Below are positions 39,194 to 50,614 of a stretch of DNA of 64,000 nucleotides, one piece after another. Numbering within the stretch: position 1 is the stretch's first letter; each line of letters begins with the position of its first letter. The translations under genes were made by a program, and so were the position numbers. The stretch spans positions 86,886,446 through 86,950,445 of the forward strand of contig NC_133971.1 in assembly GCF_031877795.1 (NCBI RefSeq). Direction: 5' to 3'. The stretch comes from Strix aluco. Lineage: Eukaryota; Chordata; Aves; Strigiformes; Strigidae. The notes under the pieces were generated by a model. It worked only from the letters and a program-made list of their open reading frames with translations, made no database searches and was not told where the DNA came from.

Positions 39194-41276
39194 TCTGCTG
39201 TAACGTAGTTTAAATAAATTTTCCAGTCATCTGGGAGTGATTCTTTGTCTCCTTTTTCTTTTTTTTTCATATGTTTGTGCTGTTTTCCTAGCTGACATTT
39301 CCACTTTTAGAAAACATGGCATGGTACAAGGGTAAAACTTCAAGACTCCATCCCCCTTGTGATTACAGTCCTGGCCTGACCCCAGGTCTTTGGCCCCCGA
39401 TGCTCTGTTGCTCTTCCAGGTGCAGTCTCACTGGAAGATGAGAGCTCAGAGCTGAGAGTTGGGAGGGGAAAGCATTTAGTCATTGCCTTTAACTTACCAT
39501 TAAAAGGTGAAGTATTTGAATGTAATATTTAAAATGTCTATAAAGTAGGTTTATTTTGAAGTTGAGGATCCGGGTAAATCTTCAGCTCTGCTGTAAGTGA
39601 TAAAGTCAGCTTCTGCTCAAACTTCCTTTAGTTCTTCCTTTTTAAATTTTCTTATGCATATAATACAGGGTTCATAAAAGCTGTCCAGCTCTGTTACTAT
39701 TTCAACTATTAATAAATGATGTTGTCTCTTTCCAAGGATTACTACGGAATTACATTCCCTGCTCCTGCAACCTTGACAGGCAGAGATGGGAGCCTTGCTA
39801 ACAACCCGTACTCAGGTGAGTCCTATTTAAAGATGAGGATAGTAAATGAGTTGTGCTAGTTTTGAAATGCGGGTCATCCTGCCATTGCGGAAAGAGCAAT
39901 TGTTTTTCCCTTCTGTAAGCAGTTAAACCCATCAGTCCAAACTAGTCAAAAAGTGAGCATCTCCCTCTTAACCCTAACAATGATGTTTCTTCATGGTTTT
40001 GGTCAGTAATTCATATGTGACATCTTCTGGGAGCAAGTTGAATAGCCTTTGAGAATAAATGCAAAATTGTTACAAATGTGAACAGTAGTGTCATCCAGTG
40101 CCCTTCCCGAGCACATACAGGTGCTTGAAAAATGTTCCATAGCTTAATCATTCTTCTCAAAATTCAGCTGGCTTGCTTTCCTTTTTTGGCACTGGAATAG
40201 ACCCCCCTCAGCAGCTCCCCATACTTTGTTACTGCTATTTTAGCACTTGTATATTCCCAGCAGGAGCTGCACCTAGCAGGCTCTCCTTCACCGTCCCCAA
40301 ATCTAATGGACTTCATTCCCAAAAGCATGTGGTCTAAGAAGCCCCTCCTCATTCCTGCTCTTGCTGGTCAGTTATCATTGTGCAAAGATGAAATTAATGC
40401 CATCCAGGATTTTCAGTCAGTAGTTCTCATTCACTGCCGTCTGATTACGGCTTAAAACCGTAGCCAATAGGCATTATAATTCCTGTAATGATGTCATACA
40501 TCTTGGTAACCAACAAAAATGTATGCTGGTTGGGAATGAGGTAGATGTGATTGATGTATGTCACCTCCCTAAAAAACACGTGAACATGTTGCTCTGTAGG
40601 CTGCCAGAAAATGCAAGTGTTTGGGAGTTTTCTGCTGCATAATCACTTCTCTCAAGAGGCTGCTTTTGGGTTAATAACCGAATTTCCCTTCCTACTTCTT
40701 CAACAAGGTGGCCCGCGATGCAAGCCTTGCTTTCCTGGCCTTCAGCTACTGTCTCCAGAACTTTGGTGGTGTGAGGAACTGGACATATAACTAGTCATGC
40801 TTGACAAATAAACAGACATTGACAAAAATATGCCCATCACTGCCTGTAAATCCTAACTTGCTTTCAGCTCATGAAGCTTAGCTAATCAGTTTAACCTGCA
40901 GGAGAGTCACACTTTAACCCAACAACCATTTGCTCTTTGGCTATTTACCATACTTCTGCTTTTAGCGTGTTTTATTGCAATGATCTGATAGTAATGAATC
41001 TGCTCAGACCGTGACAGATAGGTAAGTATTGGTATCTCCATTTTATCAATGGATTAGCCATGGCATGGGAGTTCTGTGCCACAAACAGGCAATGTCCCTG
41101 TGGCTGTCAGGAACAGAGACCAGGAGAGTTCTTCCCATGAGCAACTGCAGCCTTTCAAGTGTAGGATGCGCTCTCTTCTGTAGTTGTCTACCTATACTCA
41201 AAGGATTTGAATCCTTTGAGTCCTCCACTTTTGGAGTGGCTTTGATAGCTTTTCTGATCAGTTCTTTCTTTTGCAG
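39194..41276 (+). other. UBAP2 introns around the exon at 39737
   Basis: Outside that exon no further coding or RNA signal was recognised. Confidence 0.4.
39737..39815 (+). CDS. UBAP2: UBAP2 exon (first of seven in window)
   Basis: Ubiquitin-associated protein 2 is a cytoplasmic, ubiquitin- and RNA-associated protein. The window holds the last 285 codons; the N-terminal UBA domain lies outside it. This 79-bp exon encodes D-Y-Y-G-I-T-F-P-A-P-A-T-L and onward, with an AG acceptor at 39735 and a GTGAGT donor at 39816, ending in phase 1. No preceding exon was found to its left as far as the interferon array. Confidence 0.92.
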
Positions 41277-41491
41277 GTGACGTAACAAAATTTGGCCGTG
41301 GGGATTCTGCCTCCCCTGCTCCTGCTACCACACTTGCCCAGCCACAGCAGAACCAGACGCAGACTCACCATACGACTCAGCAGCCCTTCCTCAACCCGAC
41401 CCTGCCCCCGGGGTACAGCTACACTGGGTTACCTTATTACGCTGGTGTGCCCGGTGTACCCAGTGCATTCCAGTATGGGCCAACCATGTTT
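41277..41491 (+). CDS. UBAP2: UBAP2 exon
   Basis: 215 bp, begins by completing a Gly codon, encodes D-V-T-K-F-G-R-G-D then a Gln/Thr/His-rich stretch and P-G-Y-S-Y-T-G-L-P-Y-Y, ends phase 0 before GTAAGT. The low-complexity prion-like composition matches UBAP2/UBAP2L C-terminal regions. Confidence 0.95.
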
Positions 41492-41572
41492 GTAAGTGTG
41501 ACAGCCTGAACTGTTAATCCCTTTGTGCCTCTCTGGTTTTGCTCTCTCCTGCCCAAACCTTCTACATCTTGG

Positions 41573-42095
41573 AGTCGTAGAATGGTTTGGATTGGAAGGG
41601 ACCTTAAAGTTCATCTAGTCCCAACCCCCCTGCCACGGGCCAAGACACCTTCCACTAGACCAGGTTGCTCAAAGCCCCGTCCAACCTGGCCTTGAACACT
41701 GCCAGGGAGGGGGCAGCCACAGCTTCTCTGGGCAACCTGTGCCAGTGTCTCACCGCCCTCATCATAAACAATTTCGTCCTTATGTCCAGTCTAAACCTAT
41801 CCTCTTTCAGTTTAAAACCGTTGCCCTTTGTCCTGTCGCTACAAGGCGTGTTAAACAGTTTTTCTCCATCTTTCTTACAAGCCCTTTTTAAGTATCGAAA
41901 GGCTGATAGAAGGTCTCCCTGGAGCCTTCTCTTTTCCAGGCTGAACAACCCCAAATTTCTCAGCCTTTCTTTGCAGGAGAGGTGCTCCAGCCCTCTGATA
42001 ATTTCTGTGGCCTCATCTGAACTCACTCCAACAGGTCCATGTCCTTCTTGTGCTGGGGACCCCAGAGCTGGACACAGTACTCGGGTGAGGTCTCA
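41573..42095 (-). repeat. CR1 LINE 3' fragment in a UBAP2 intron
   Basis: The plus strand begins GTAGAATGGTTTGGATTGG, the antisense of a CR1 3' end. The minus strand encodes the C-terminus of the CR1 RT protein (V-R-H-W-H-R-L-P-R-E-A-V, then P-S-L-A-V-F-K-A-R-L-D). It is the best reference in the window for the split CR1 of the array units. Confidence 0.9.
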
Positions 42096-42865
42096 TAAAT
42101 AGACTCATCTTCCCTGGTCTGCAGGGCATCTCCAAAAATGTGCAAGCATGAGAAAATAGCTGCAGTCCCTTCCCCAAGAAAACAGGAAATTTAAAAGGCC
42201 AGAACTCATGGACTCCTGTGCAGGTTGCTGTAAATAGCAGACAGCTGCAGCTCATAGACTCATGTTCCTGAAAGCCCTCATCAGTCTCTAGAGAGTCAAG
42301 GGGAGACCCAAAGCTGAGTCAGCGAGCTGAGAATGCCTAGGAAATCCTTTTGAGGATGGAGGAGACCCCATTAAGTCAGAGAGCAGTGCTGGTAGTCTCA
42401 GGTGGAAGAAGGTTATTTGGGAAGAGGTGATGCTTCAGGCAGAAGGGTAGATGAGTCTATTTTAGGGCCCTGTAGGATGGTGTTTTATGAAACAGCCTCA
42501 GGCAGGAATTGATGTTTCCTTTGATTCTGGAGGGAGAGCACTGTGGTTGCTTCTTGGGTTTGTGGGTAAGAATTTGCTGTTTACATTCAGTGAATAAAAG
42601 AAATATGCAGCCTGTTCTGAGAGAGGGTTGCACTGCAATCAGAGGGGTGGCTCTAGCAGAAAACTTGGTGCTTGCATAGAGCCACTACAGCAAGTTACTG
42701 CTGGAGGCGTGAGTGCCATGTCCCACGCCATCCCAGTGCTCCCAACTCCAGATTAAATTTCCCACATGAGGTGGAGGTGCCATCCCCACTAGATGGCAGA
42801 GGGAGCTTGCGTTTTGCTTGCTGTTCCCCGGTTAACAGCGCCTTTTGTTCCCTTTCTTTGTCCAG

Positions 42866-42965
42866 GTACCTCCAGCATCTGCTAAACAGCATGGAGTCAA
42901 CCTGAACACCGCATCGACTCCTTTCCAGCAAGCGAGTGGCTACGGGCAGCATGGCTATGGAGCAG
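42866..42965 (+). CDS. UBAP2: UBAP2 exon
   Basis: 100 bp, encodes V-P-P-A-S-A-K-Q-H-G-V-N-L and a Gly/Tyr/Gln-rich stretch, ends phase 1 before GTATGC. Confidence 0.95.
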
Positions 42966-43048
42966 GTATGCTTACCGCTGCGCTTTTCACGTGAGCGTCT
43001 GCAGAGCTGCTTGCACACTGTAACACCCTGTCTTGTACACACCGGCAG

Positions 43049-43156
43049 GCTATGATGACTTAACGCAGGGAACGGCAGCTGGAGATTACAGCAAAGGAGG
43101 CTACAGTGGGTCATCTCAAGCACAAAACAAATCTGCTGGCACTGGACCTGGGAAAG
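43049..43156 (+). CDS. UBAP2: UBAP2 exon
   Basis: 108 bp, encodes G-Y-D-D-L-T-Q-G-T-A-A-G-D-Y-S-K-G-G-Y; only an 83-bp intron separates it from the previous exon. Ends phase 1 before GTAACA. Confidence 0.95.
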
Positions 43157-44626
43157 GTAACACATGAGACTTGAGGTTGCTCTTGAGTGGGATTTAGTAG
43201 GGCAAACTCCCAGTGCTGTGCAGTCAACACAGCAGCCAGCTCCAAACAGGGTCACAATCCAAGCTGTTTCTCCATCTCCCGTATACAAAATGCTTTTTTA
43301 ATGGCCCAAACGTTCCTTCTAAACCTCATGGCTGAACTTTGCATAAGGATTTGTGTGGCTGATGCACAGCTTTGTCCACAATTATAGATGGGAAAAATGG
43401 TGAGCTGTTTCCTCTGCCAAAGTTTTCTTTGCTGAAGATCAGTGGTCCTGCAGCAGTGCTGTTTTTGAAGACAAAGTGGTTGAATGCTGCTGCTGAAATG
43501 GTCCTCTGCCAAATGACTAGATTTCGAGTTTCTTGGTAGGCACCTGAGAGAGCCGTCTGTTAGGGGCAGGAGGGCAGTTCACACATCTCTGGGCTGTTGT
43601 TTCAGCTACTGTCTGTACACCCTGTACCTCATCACATTGTTTCATGCCTGAAAATGTTTCCTTTGTGACTGTAAAGGCTGAAGAATTCATACAGCTTATA
43701 TGAAAGCTTTATTCTGCACATGCTGGTTAGACCTGAGAAATGTATACTGAACTGCTTAGCACTAACTAGTTCACCCTTGGGCTTAAGCAAATACCAAGCA
43801 TTTACTGTGCATTTGAAACACCAGCTGGACTGTCTTCAGCCAAGAGCTGATCACACTCTCCTCTGTGGAGGAGCAATCCAAAAAGGAGCAATGTCCTAGG
43901 AAGGGTACAACCTTAGAGCAGTGCACAGCCTCTGAGCCCAGTCCTTTGATTCACTGGTCAAAGGAAACGCTGGTTTTATTATGATCCAAGTGAAATTATT
44001 AGAACTGGTCTTTGTAAGACTGTGAGTAAGTGGCTGGTTTGAGAGCCACCTCACTTCTGAGCCTGTTGTGGCACCAGCTGGTCCAGGTGGAAGCCAGCCT
44101 GAATCAGTGATATTAATTCTGTCAGGGCAGAGGAGCGTTGCAGACCTTGCCCTTCTGCAGGATGTGAAAGGACGAGAGCTCAAATGTGTAGCAGATGCTG
44201 AGTCTCATTGCTCAGCGCACTACTGGAAAGCTCTTGAATGCCACAATAGAGCCAAATGCATCCCTAATCCTAGGGGAAAGCTGGCTTTTCATGAGTTTAA
44301 ATGAGTGTTCGGTGCAGCCAGCTGCTGCCTGGTGAAGTGCATTTGAATCTGAGCGGTAACCGCTGGGTCATGGACGTGGGTGATTTATCCCAGTGGGCTG
44401 GTTTCCCACTTTGCAACGGGAGCAAGGAACCGAGCCCTTTCTGCCATTCCCATGTGGAGTGCTGTGGGTCTGAGAGCATGGAGAACCCCACCGGGCTGTC
44501 CCCTGCAGAGCCTGTGGTGCAGCAGCGGCAGACAAAAATGCATCCACAGAGGTGCTGGGAGCAAAACATGGGGCTCTTGCTGGGTGGTGGTTGACTTTCT
44601 CATTGTCAGTGGTTTTTGTTTTTCAG

Positions 44627-44694
44627 GTGTTTCTGTGACCTCAAGTAACACAGGTGTGCCTGATATCAGTGGCTCAGTCTATAACAAGACTCAG
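44627..44694 (+). CDS. UBAP2: UBAP2 exon
   Basis: 68 bp, encodes V-S-V-T-S-S-N-T-G-V-P-D and onward to N-K-T-Q, preceded by a TTTTTCAG acceptor and followed by GTGAGC. Confidence 0.95.
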
Positions 44695-45679
44695 GTGAGC
44701 AACACTGGACCCATGGCCTGAGGCTGGGCCGATGGCCCTGCTCCTGTTCCCAGGCCGGTTATTCTCAGGGTCAGCAGGCCGTGGCATTTCTTAGGCTGGC
44801 TCTGTTTGTTGTTGGAGTGGAGCCTCTCCCTCTGTCCCACCACTTCTGCCATGCCAGCTCCTGACAGCAGCTGCTGGCAGAGGCACAGTGCTCTATGCTG
44901 CCACATGCTGCCCCACACGAGCTGTGTCCTGGGTGTGAATGAAATGTGATGGCGCTAATGTTTTTAGTCAAAATAGCCCCCAAAGCAGGTGAGTCGAGAG
45001 GCTGTTTGCTTTTCACCTCACAGAAGTCAGTAGTGCCCACCCCTAACACCTGAGGGTCCCTGTCCCACGCTCTCCTGTGGCCATTGCTCGGTGTACAGCT
45101 TCCCAGGGAAAGCAGAAACCACTTTGACAAGATGTGGTGTGCAGTGGGCTTATGTCCAGCTCCTGTTTCCTCCTCCTCCTCGCACCCTCAGCCAGGGGAA
45201 TCCGTGTCTGGCTGTGATCCATGCTTACAGGTAGGAAGCCAGCTCTCAGCTATACACTTAGTGTTAGGGGTCAAGCTTTGGCCAGGGGGAGGAAAATTTT
45301 ACTGCAAGTTCTTGTGCTTCTGTTGGGCTGCCCGAGGTAGGTCAAATAGTTCCAGGCCTAGCCCCTGCAATGTGTGAAGGACTGATTTCAGGCAACTGCT
45401 GCCATCCCATGTCCCAGTGAGTAAAAAGAGGTCAGAGAGAAAAGCAACACAGTAGCCATGGAAATAAAATGTTGGAGGCATTAGTGCAGAAATAGGGGTG
45501 AGACCAGGAGCTGAAACTCATCTGCTGAAGTGTTCGCAGGTGTTCGATGTGACTTGGCTTGCTCATGGGGTTGGTGAAAGGTTCAGGTGGGGGGTGTGTG
45601 GGCCACTCTTCTTGCTCTTTGGTCACCGTGGGGCTGCTCATGCCCATCTTTGATGCTGTCCCCCTCGCCTCCCATGCAG

Positions 45680-45871
45680 ACGTTTGACAAGCAGGGATTC
45701 CATGCTGGCACGCCACCTCCCTTCAGCCTGCCCTCTGCTCTTGGATCGACTGGGCCCCTGAACCCTGGTGCTGCCCCGGGTTATGCTCCAGCCCCGTTTC
45801 TCCATATCCTGCCTGCGCATCAGCAGCCTCATTCCCAGATGCTGCATCACCATCTTCAGCAAGATGGGCAG
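45680..45871 (+). CDS. UBAP2: UBAP2 exon
   Basis: 192 bp (64 codons, phase 0 at both ends), encodes T-F-D-K-Q-G-F-H-A-G-T-P-P-P-F-S-L-P and a Pro/His/Gln-rich stretch, then a GTGAGT donor. Confidence 0.95.
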
Positions 45872-45989
45872 GTGAGTCGGCCCCTTCCGCCTCTGCAGCG
45901 TGCCTGAGGGCAGATTGTTCCCACCCACATCCCAGCAGGGTCTTGGGGGTTTTTACATCCTTCTGGTTTTTGCTTTGCTCATTGGGAAA

Positions 45990-46556
45990 GGGCCTTAACG
46001 ATGACTGGCAGGCTAACAGACTCGATGCTGTTGACCAGCCTGGGGAGGGAACCTCATGAAGTTCCACAAGGGAAAATGCCAGGTCCTGCCCATGGCGGGG
46101 AACACCCCATGCACCAGTATATGCTGGGGGCAAATGCAGCTTTGCAGAAAAGGCCCTGGGAGTCCTGCTGGACACCAAGTTGATCATGAGCCAACTATGT
46201 CCTTGCCATAAAGAAGGCCAATGGGATCCTGGGCTGCATTAGGCACAGTATTGCCGGCAGGGTGATGGGGGAGATCCTTCCCCTCTGCTCAGCATTGGTG
46301 AGGCTACAGCTGGAGTGCTGTGTGCAGTTCTGGGCTCCCCAGTACAAGAGAGACATGGATGTACTGGAGAATCCAGCAAAGGGCCACAAGGATGGTGAAG
46401 GGACTGGAGCATCTCTCCTATGAGGAAAGGCTGAGAGCACTGTGACTGTTCAGCCTGGAGAAGAGAAGGGTCAGGGGGGATCTTATCAATGTATATAAAT
46501 ACCTGAAGGAAGGGTGTGAAGAGCACAGAGCCAGGCTCTTTTCAGTGGTGCCCAGA
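45990..46556 (+). repeat. CR1 LINE, 5' part (split by another CR1)
   Basis: The plus strand codes for CR1 RT C-terminal segments ([19 protein letters not shown]). It continues after the nested insert at 46776. Confidence 0.85.
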
Positions 46557-46775
46557 ATCATCTATGTTGGAAAAGACCTTGAAGATCATCTAGTCTAACC
46601 ATTAACCTAACACCGTTCTCAACTCCACCACAGCCCTCAGCGCTATGTCAGTCCAACTCTTAAACACCTCCAGGGATGGGGACTCCACCACCTCCCTGGG
46701 CAGCCCATTCCAACGCCTAACTACCCGTTCTGTAAAGAAATGCTTCCTAATACCCAGTCTAAACATTCCCTGCCC
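46557..46775 (-). repeat. CR1 LINE nested in CR1, opposite orientation
   Basis: Antisense CR1 3' end: begins GAATCATCTATGTTGG, and the minus strand encodes [17 protein letters not shown]. The 7-bp host string TGCCCAG occurs at both borders, consistent with a target duplication. Confidence 0.85.
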
Positions 46776-47030
46776 AGTGACAGGACAAGAGGCAATGGGC
46801 ACAAATCAAAACACATAAGTTTCCCTCTGAACATCAGGAAACGTTTTTACTGGGATGGTAACCAAGCACTGGTAGAGCTTGCCCAAGCGGTTGTGGAGTC
46901 TCCATCCTTGGAACTGTCTGGGCATGGTCCTGGGCAATGGCTCTAGGTGACCCTGCTTGAGCAGAGGGGTTGGACAGGATACCTCGAGAGGTCCCTGCCA
47001 GCCTCAGCCAGTCTGTGACTCTGTGAAGAG
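46776..47030 (+). repeat. CR1 LINE, 3' part (continuation)
   Basis: Resumes with AGTGACAGGACAAGAGGC and ends in the CR1 3' terminal region near GTCTGTGACTCTGTGAA. Confidence 0.85.
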
Positions 47031-47644
47031 CCATCCTGATGTGGGGTGTGGAGAGATGGGCTGTGAGGTGTGAAGCCAAGGCAGCTGCTGTTGTTCCCTG
47101 GCTGCAGTAGGAGAGCAGGACGTGAGAGCACTTGTACTGTAACTCTGGGGAAAATCAAGCATCCCCTTGCAGGTGGCATGTCGGCTCTGATTTGATTTCA
47201 CCAGCCCATGTGTTTCCTTTCCTCGCTGTAAATGTTCCCTGCAAAACCAGAGTGTTTTGGCGTAGAGTCTGGAAATAGGAAATTACTTCCCTCTCTGAAT
47301 GTGTGACATCCTTGGCTGGTGCAGCGCCTGTGTTCACCTGAGAGCTCCTTTGCTGTCCCCAGTCCTGCTCCTCTCCTTCCTTGTGCTTGAACCTGCCTCG
47401 GGTGGGGGGCTGGTGGGATTGGTGTGTCCCCGCACTCCTGCTTGGTGTCTCTGTGGCCTCTTGTCCTGGATTGTGAGACGCGGAGATGTCGCAGGGCAGA
47501 AATGGATCCATTCGGGGGGGAGCATCGCTGCGTTGGTGGGTGTCAGGGCTGTCCCCAGGGGTGGCAGCTCTTCTGGTGACGTTCGGATGGGCTCATCTTC
47601 CTGGGAGCAGCTGACACCCCTATCTCCTTCGTTCCGATTTGTAG

Positions 47645-47740
47645 GGTGGATCTGGCCAACGCAACCAACCCAGCACCATGCAGCAAAAGTCTCAGGCTAC
47701 CAAAACCGCCTATGGCACTTCTCCATACTGGACAAACTAA
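47645..47740 (+). CDS. UBAP2: UBAP2 terminal exon
   Basis: 96 bp with stop TAA at 47738; encodes G-G-S-G-Q-R-N-Q and ends in the family's typical S-P-Y-W-T-N. Confidence 0.95.
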   Translation, partial: GGSGQRNQPSTMQQKSQATKTAYGTSPYWTN

Positions 47741-48620
47741 ATCTGAAACCGGGGAGGGAGGAGAAAATGAAAGGAGAGGAGGAGAAAAAAAACAAAGGAA
47801 AAGAGAAAAAGAAAAAAAAAGCCGAAGCCCATTCCTGGAATTCAAAGGAAAAATAACTGCTCAGCCAAACGTCTGTGCGGGGAGAACTGCAGCCAGTCAG
47901 CCAGCCATCCTCTGTGTGACTCGCCCGCTTCCTCTTTGAGTTGCTGTTGTATGTAATATATTTATGTATGTATTTGTAAATGTAATAGAGCCTAAATGTG
48001 GTTTTCTGCATCTTGCAGCCTGTTTTATTTTCTTTGTAGGAAAACTAATTATTCATTTCCCATCTGCACCAGGGCATCCTTCCTTGTTTTTTTAAAGCTC
48101 TATGGGCTTTATAACTCTGTCAATGAGAAACTGCACCATTTTTTTGGAGCTGGAGCCCATTTATTTAATGCAGTTCTAAATTCAGGCAAAGAAGGAGGCC
48201 TGTCCCCTCAAAAACACTGAATCAAGATGTGTCCTGTTGGTTTGATTTCTGCCCTCAGCCCTCAATATAGCTGTTACTTTAAAGAGAAAAAAACAAAAGG
48301 AAGAAAAAAAAATGTTTTGTGGGCCTTCCCCTTTCTTTTGTCTCTCCCCTCCCTCCTGCTGTGGAAGATGAACTCTCATGGGCAGTTTGGTCACTGTGGC
48401 CCTGAGCTGCAGCCTCACCTTTTTATTTTTCAATTTTAGAATAATAATAAAAAAAAAAAAGACAGGGTTTTATTTTTTTGTTTGGGGTTGGGTTTTTTTT
48501 GTTTGTTTCTCTAGCAAGAGACTTTGGATGGCTCAGTGTGTCCTGGAACCTCCTTTGCATCATTAGAGGCAAAAACTATGTAGCGGTTTCTTAAATAAAA
48601 GTATAAGCTGTGTCTTGTAC
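47741..48620 (+). other. UBAP2: UBAP2 3' UTR
   Basis: A purine-rich stretch follows the stop codon (47745..47830). PolyA signals AATAAA occur at 48594..48599 and, as a possible distal alternative, 48801..48806. Confidence 0.7.
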
Positions 48621-50600
48621 CTCTTTTTGCCGTGAGCCACCCTGCCCAGGAAAGCCAGAACTGCTGGATGGAAACTTCACCTGTCCCTCCCCACTTTTTT
48701 TAAAACAAAGACCCTGGAGGCAACTCCTGGTCCTTCTTGTCCTGCACCACTGCAGTGAATGTTCTAGGAGTTTCATTTCTTTTTAGCCCTTCCTCCACCT
48801 AATAAAGATCTGAGCGTACCACTGGTGTTTGTCTGCATTTTCAAAGGTTGCAGGAGCAGTTTTGCTTTTACAGCCTGTCCCTTCCCACCTGCTCCTGCAG
48901 CAAGTGCTGGGCTGGGTGCGTAAGCAGCAGCAGGTAGGTCTGCAGGGGAGGCCGAATCCTGTGACAAAGGTGAGTGCTCCTCGGTGCTGAGCGCTCACAG
49001 GCACCTGCAGCAGGGGTGGGATCCTGGGCAGCACCCTGGCTCCTGCCATCAGCATCTCCTCTCTGCCTCGGGTGTCCTGGGGCAGTGGGGAGGGGTGAGG
49101 AGGGAGTACAGCTGCAGCGCTGCCCTCCCTCACCATGCCCCTGGCCAGGAGGAAGGTCAGCGGTGAGGGCTCCTGCCCCTGCCTCATCCTCCTGAGCATC
49201 CAGGCCCTGCGCAGCAGCGGAGGTGGGTAAGTGTGAAGCCGTGTGTGTCCATGCAGCAGGCCAGGGGCTTGTTTGCATTTCCCAGTCCTGTTTCAAGACC
49301 CTCAGGAGGGGAAAAAAAAAAAGTTTCTACCCTGAGAACCACTTTTCTTTCTTAGAGTCACACTTTGAGCAGCTCTTGGGTCCTGACAACCCAGCTGGCT
49401 TGGAAGAAGTCGGTGCGTCACCCAGCCCTCCCCCTGCCCCGCAGCAGCACAGCATCAACTGCACTGGCACTCCTCTGCCTCAGCTCAAGTTTTGATACTG
49501 GTCAAACGTCAGCAGCTGCTGCAAGCCCTTGGCTGCTGCTGTCCCCCTGCTGCCAGCTTTGGGGCCTGAATGTCAGGGAGGCCAAAATTGTTTCTGCAGG
49601 CTGAGGCCTTACAGCCAGCTCATGTGCCAGCAGCTGCGCCCTGACAGGAGCTAGTCTTTGAAAAACAAACTTCCCCCAAAGACATCTTCCCACACTTAGT
49701 TTCTTGTTTATAGAAAAACCACTGCTGCCCCACGGGTGTAGAGGTCTGTCCTTGCTTGTGTGTCAGGGGGCAGAAGCAGCTGGAAGTGCAGCAATTTCCT
49801 CCTGTTCAAGCTGAGCCAAGGTTGCTCAGCTTCACTTGCCCATCAAGGAAAGGGGGGAAAAAATCTGCCCAAGTGACAGATGGGTTTAGGGAGGTCAGGG
49901 TGCGCTGGAAAGTTTGTCCTGCCTTTGGTGCCACACCTTCTGGCAGCTCTGGGCAGCCCTGTGCTGTAGCAGCTGGGCAGGAGATCGAGGTCAGCCTGAC
50001 CCCATCAGGAGGCCCGGGTGGCACCATTCCCAGTACAGGGACCCTGGAATGCAGCACTGGAATGCCACCACCACTCCTGCACGGCTGCAAAGCCAGAGGA
50101 CTCAGGCCACAACCACATTTGACTCAGCAGTTGCTGTGTTGCAAACGATGCCCAGTGCAGCGACTGCAACTCTTGTACACTTGTCCCGCTAATTTTAGCT
50201 CGAGTGCAGTGAGGTGCTGCAAAAACAGACCTCACTGCTCTTGAGCTTGCAGGGAACAGCACAGGTCAGAGCCCCCTCTGCTCTGCTGGGGAACCAGCCA
50301 CCAGCAGCCCCACAGCCAGCAGCAGCTCTGCCCCCCCTCTGACCATAAACCATCATCCCCACTGGTCTTCCCCCTCCAGACTTCGGAAGACTGTAACAGC
50401 AAAGCCCAGGGGTTTTTGCCAAAGTACGCCTCTAAATCAGTTTGTTCAGGCTGTCAGCCTTGTTTTCCCATAACTTTATAGATATTTATGTCTATGTATA
50501 GATAGAGGAGCAGCACTGAACTTGTGAACAGCTCTTCCATAAAGCTTTAAGTAACCCATGCAAATAAACCAGCCCAATTAACAGGGAAGTAAGAACACAG
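48621..50600. other. Intergenic gap between convergent UBAP2 and UBE2R2
   Basis: About 2 kb of moderately GC-rich DNA. No gene, RNA or repeat recognised apart from the distal polyA signal at 48801. Confidence 0.5.
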
Positions 50601-50614
50601 GGATATTTTCATTT

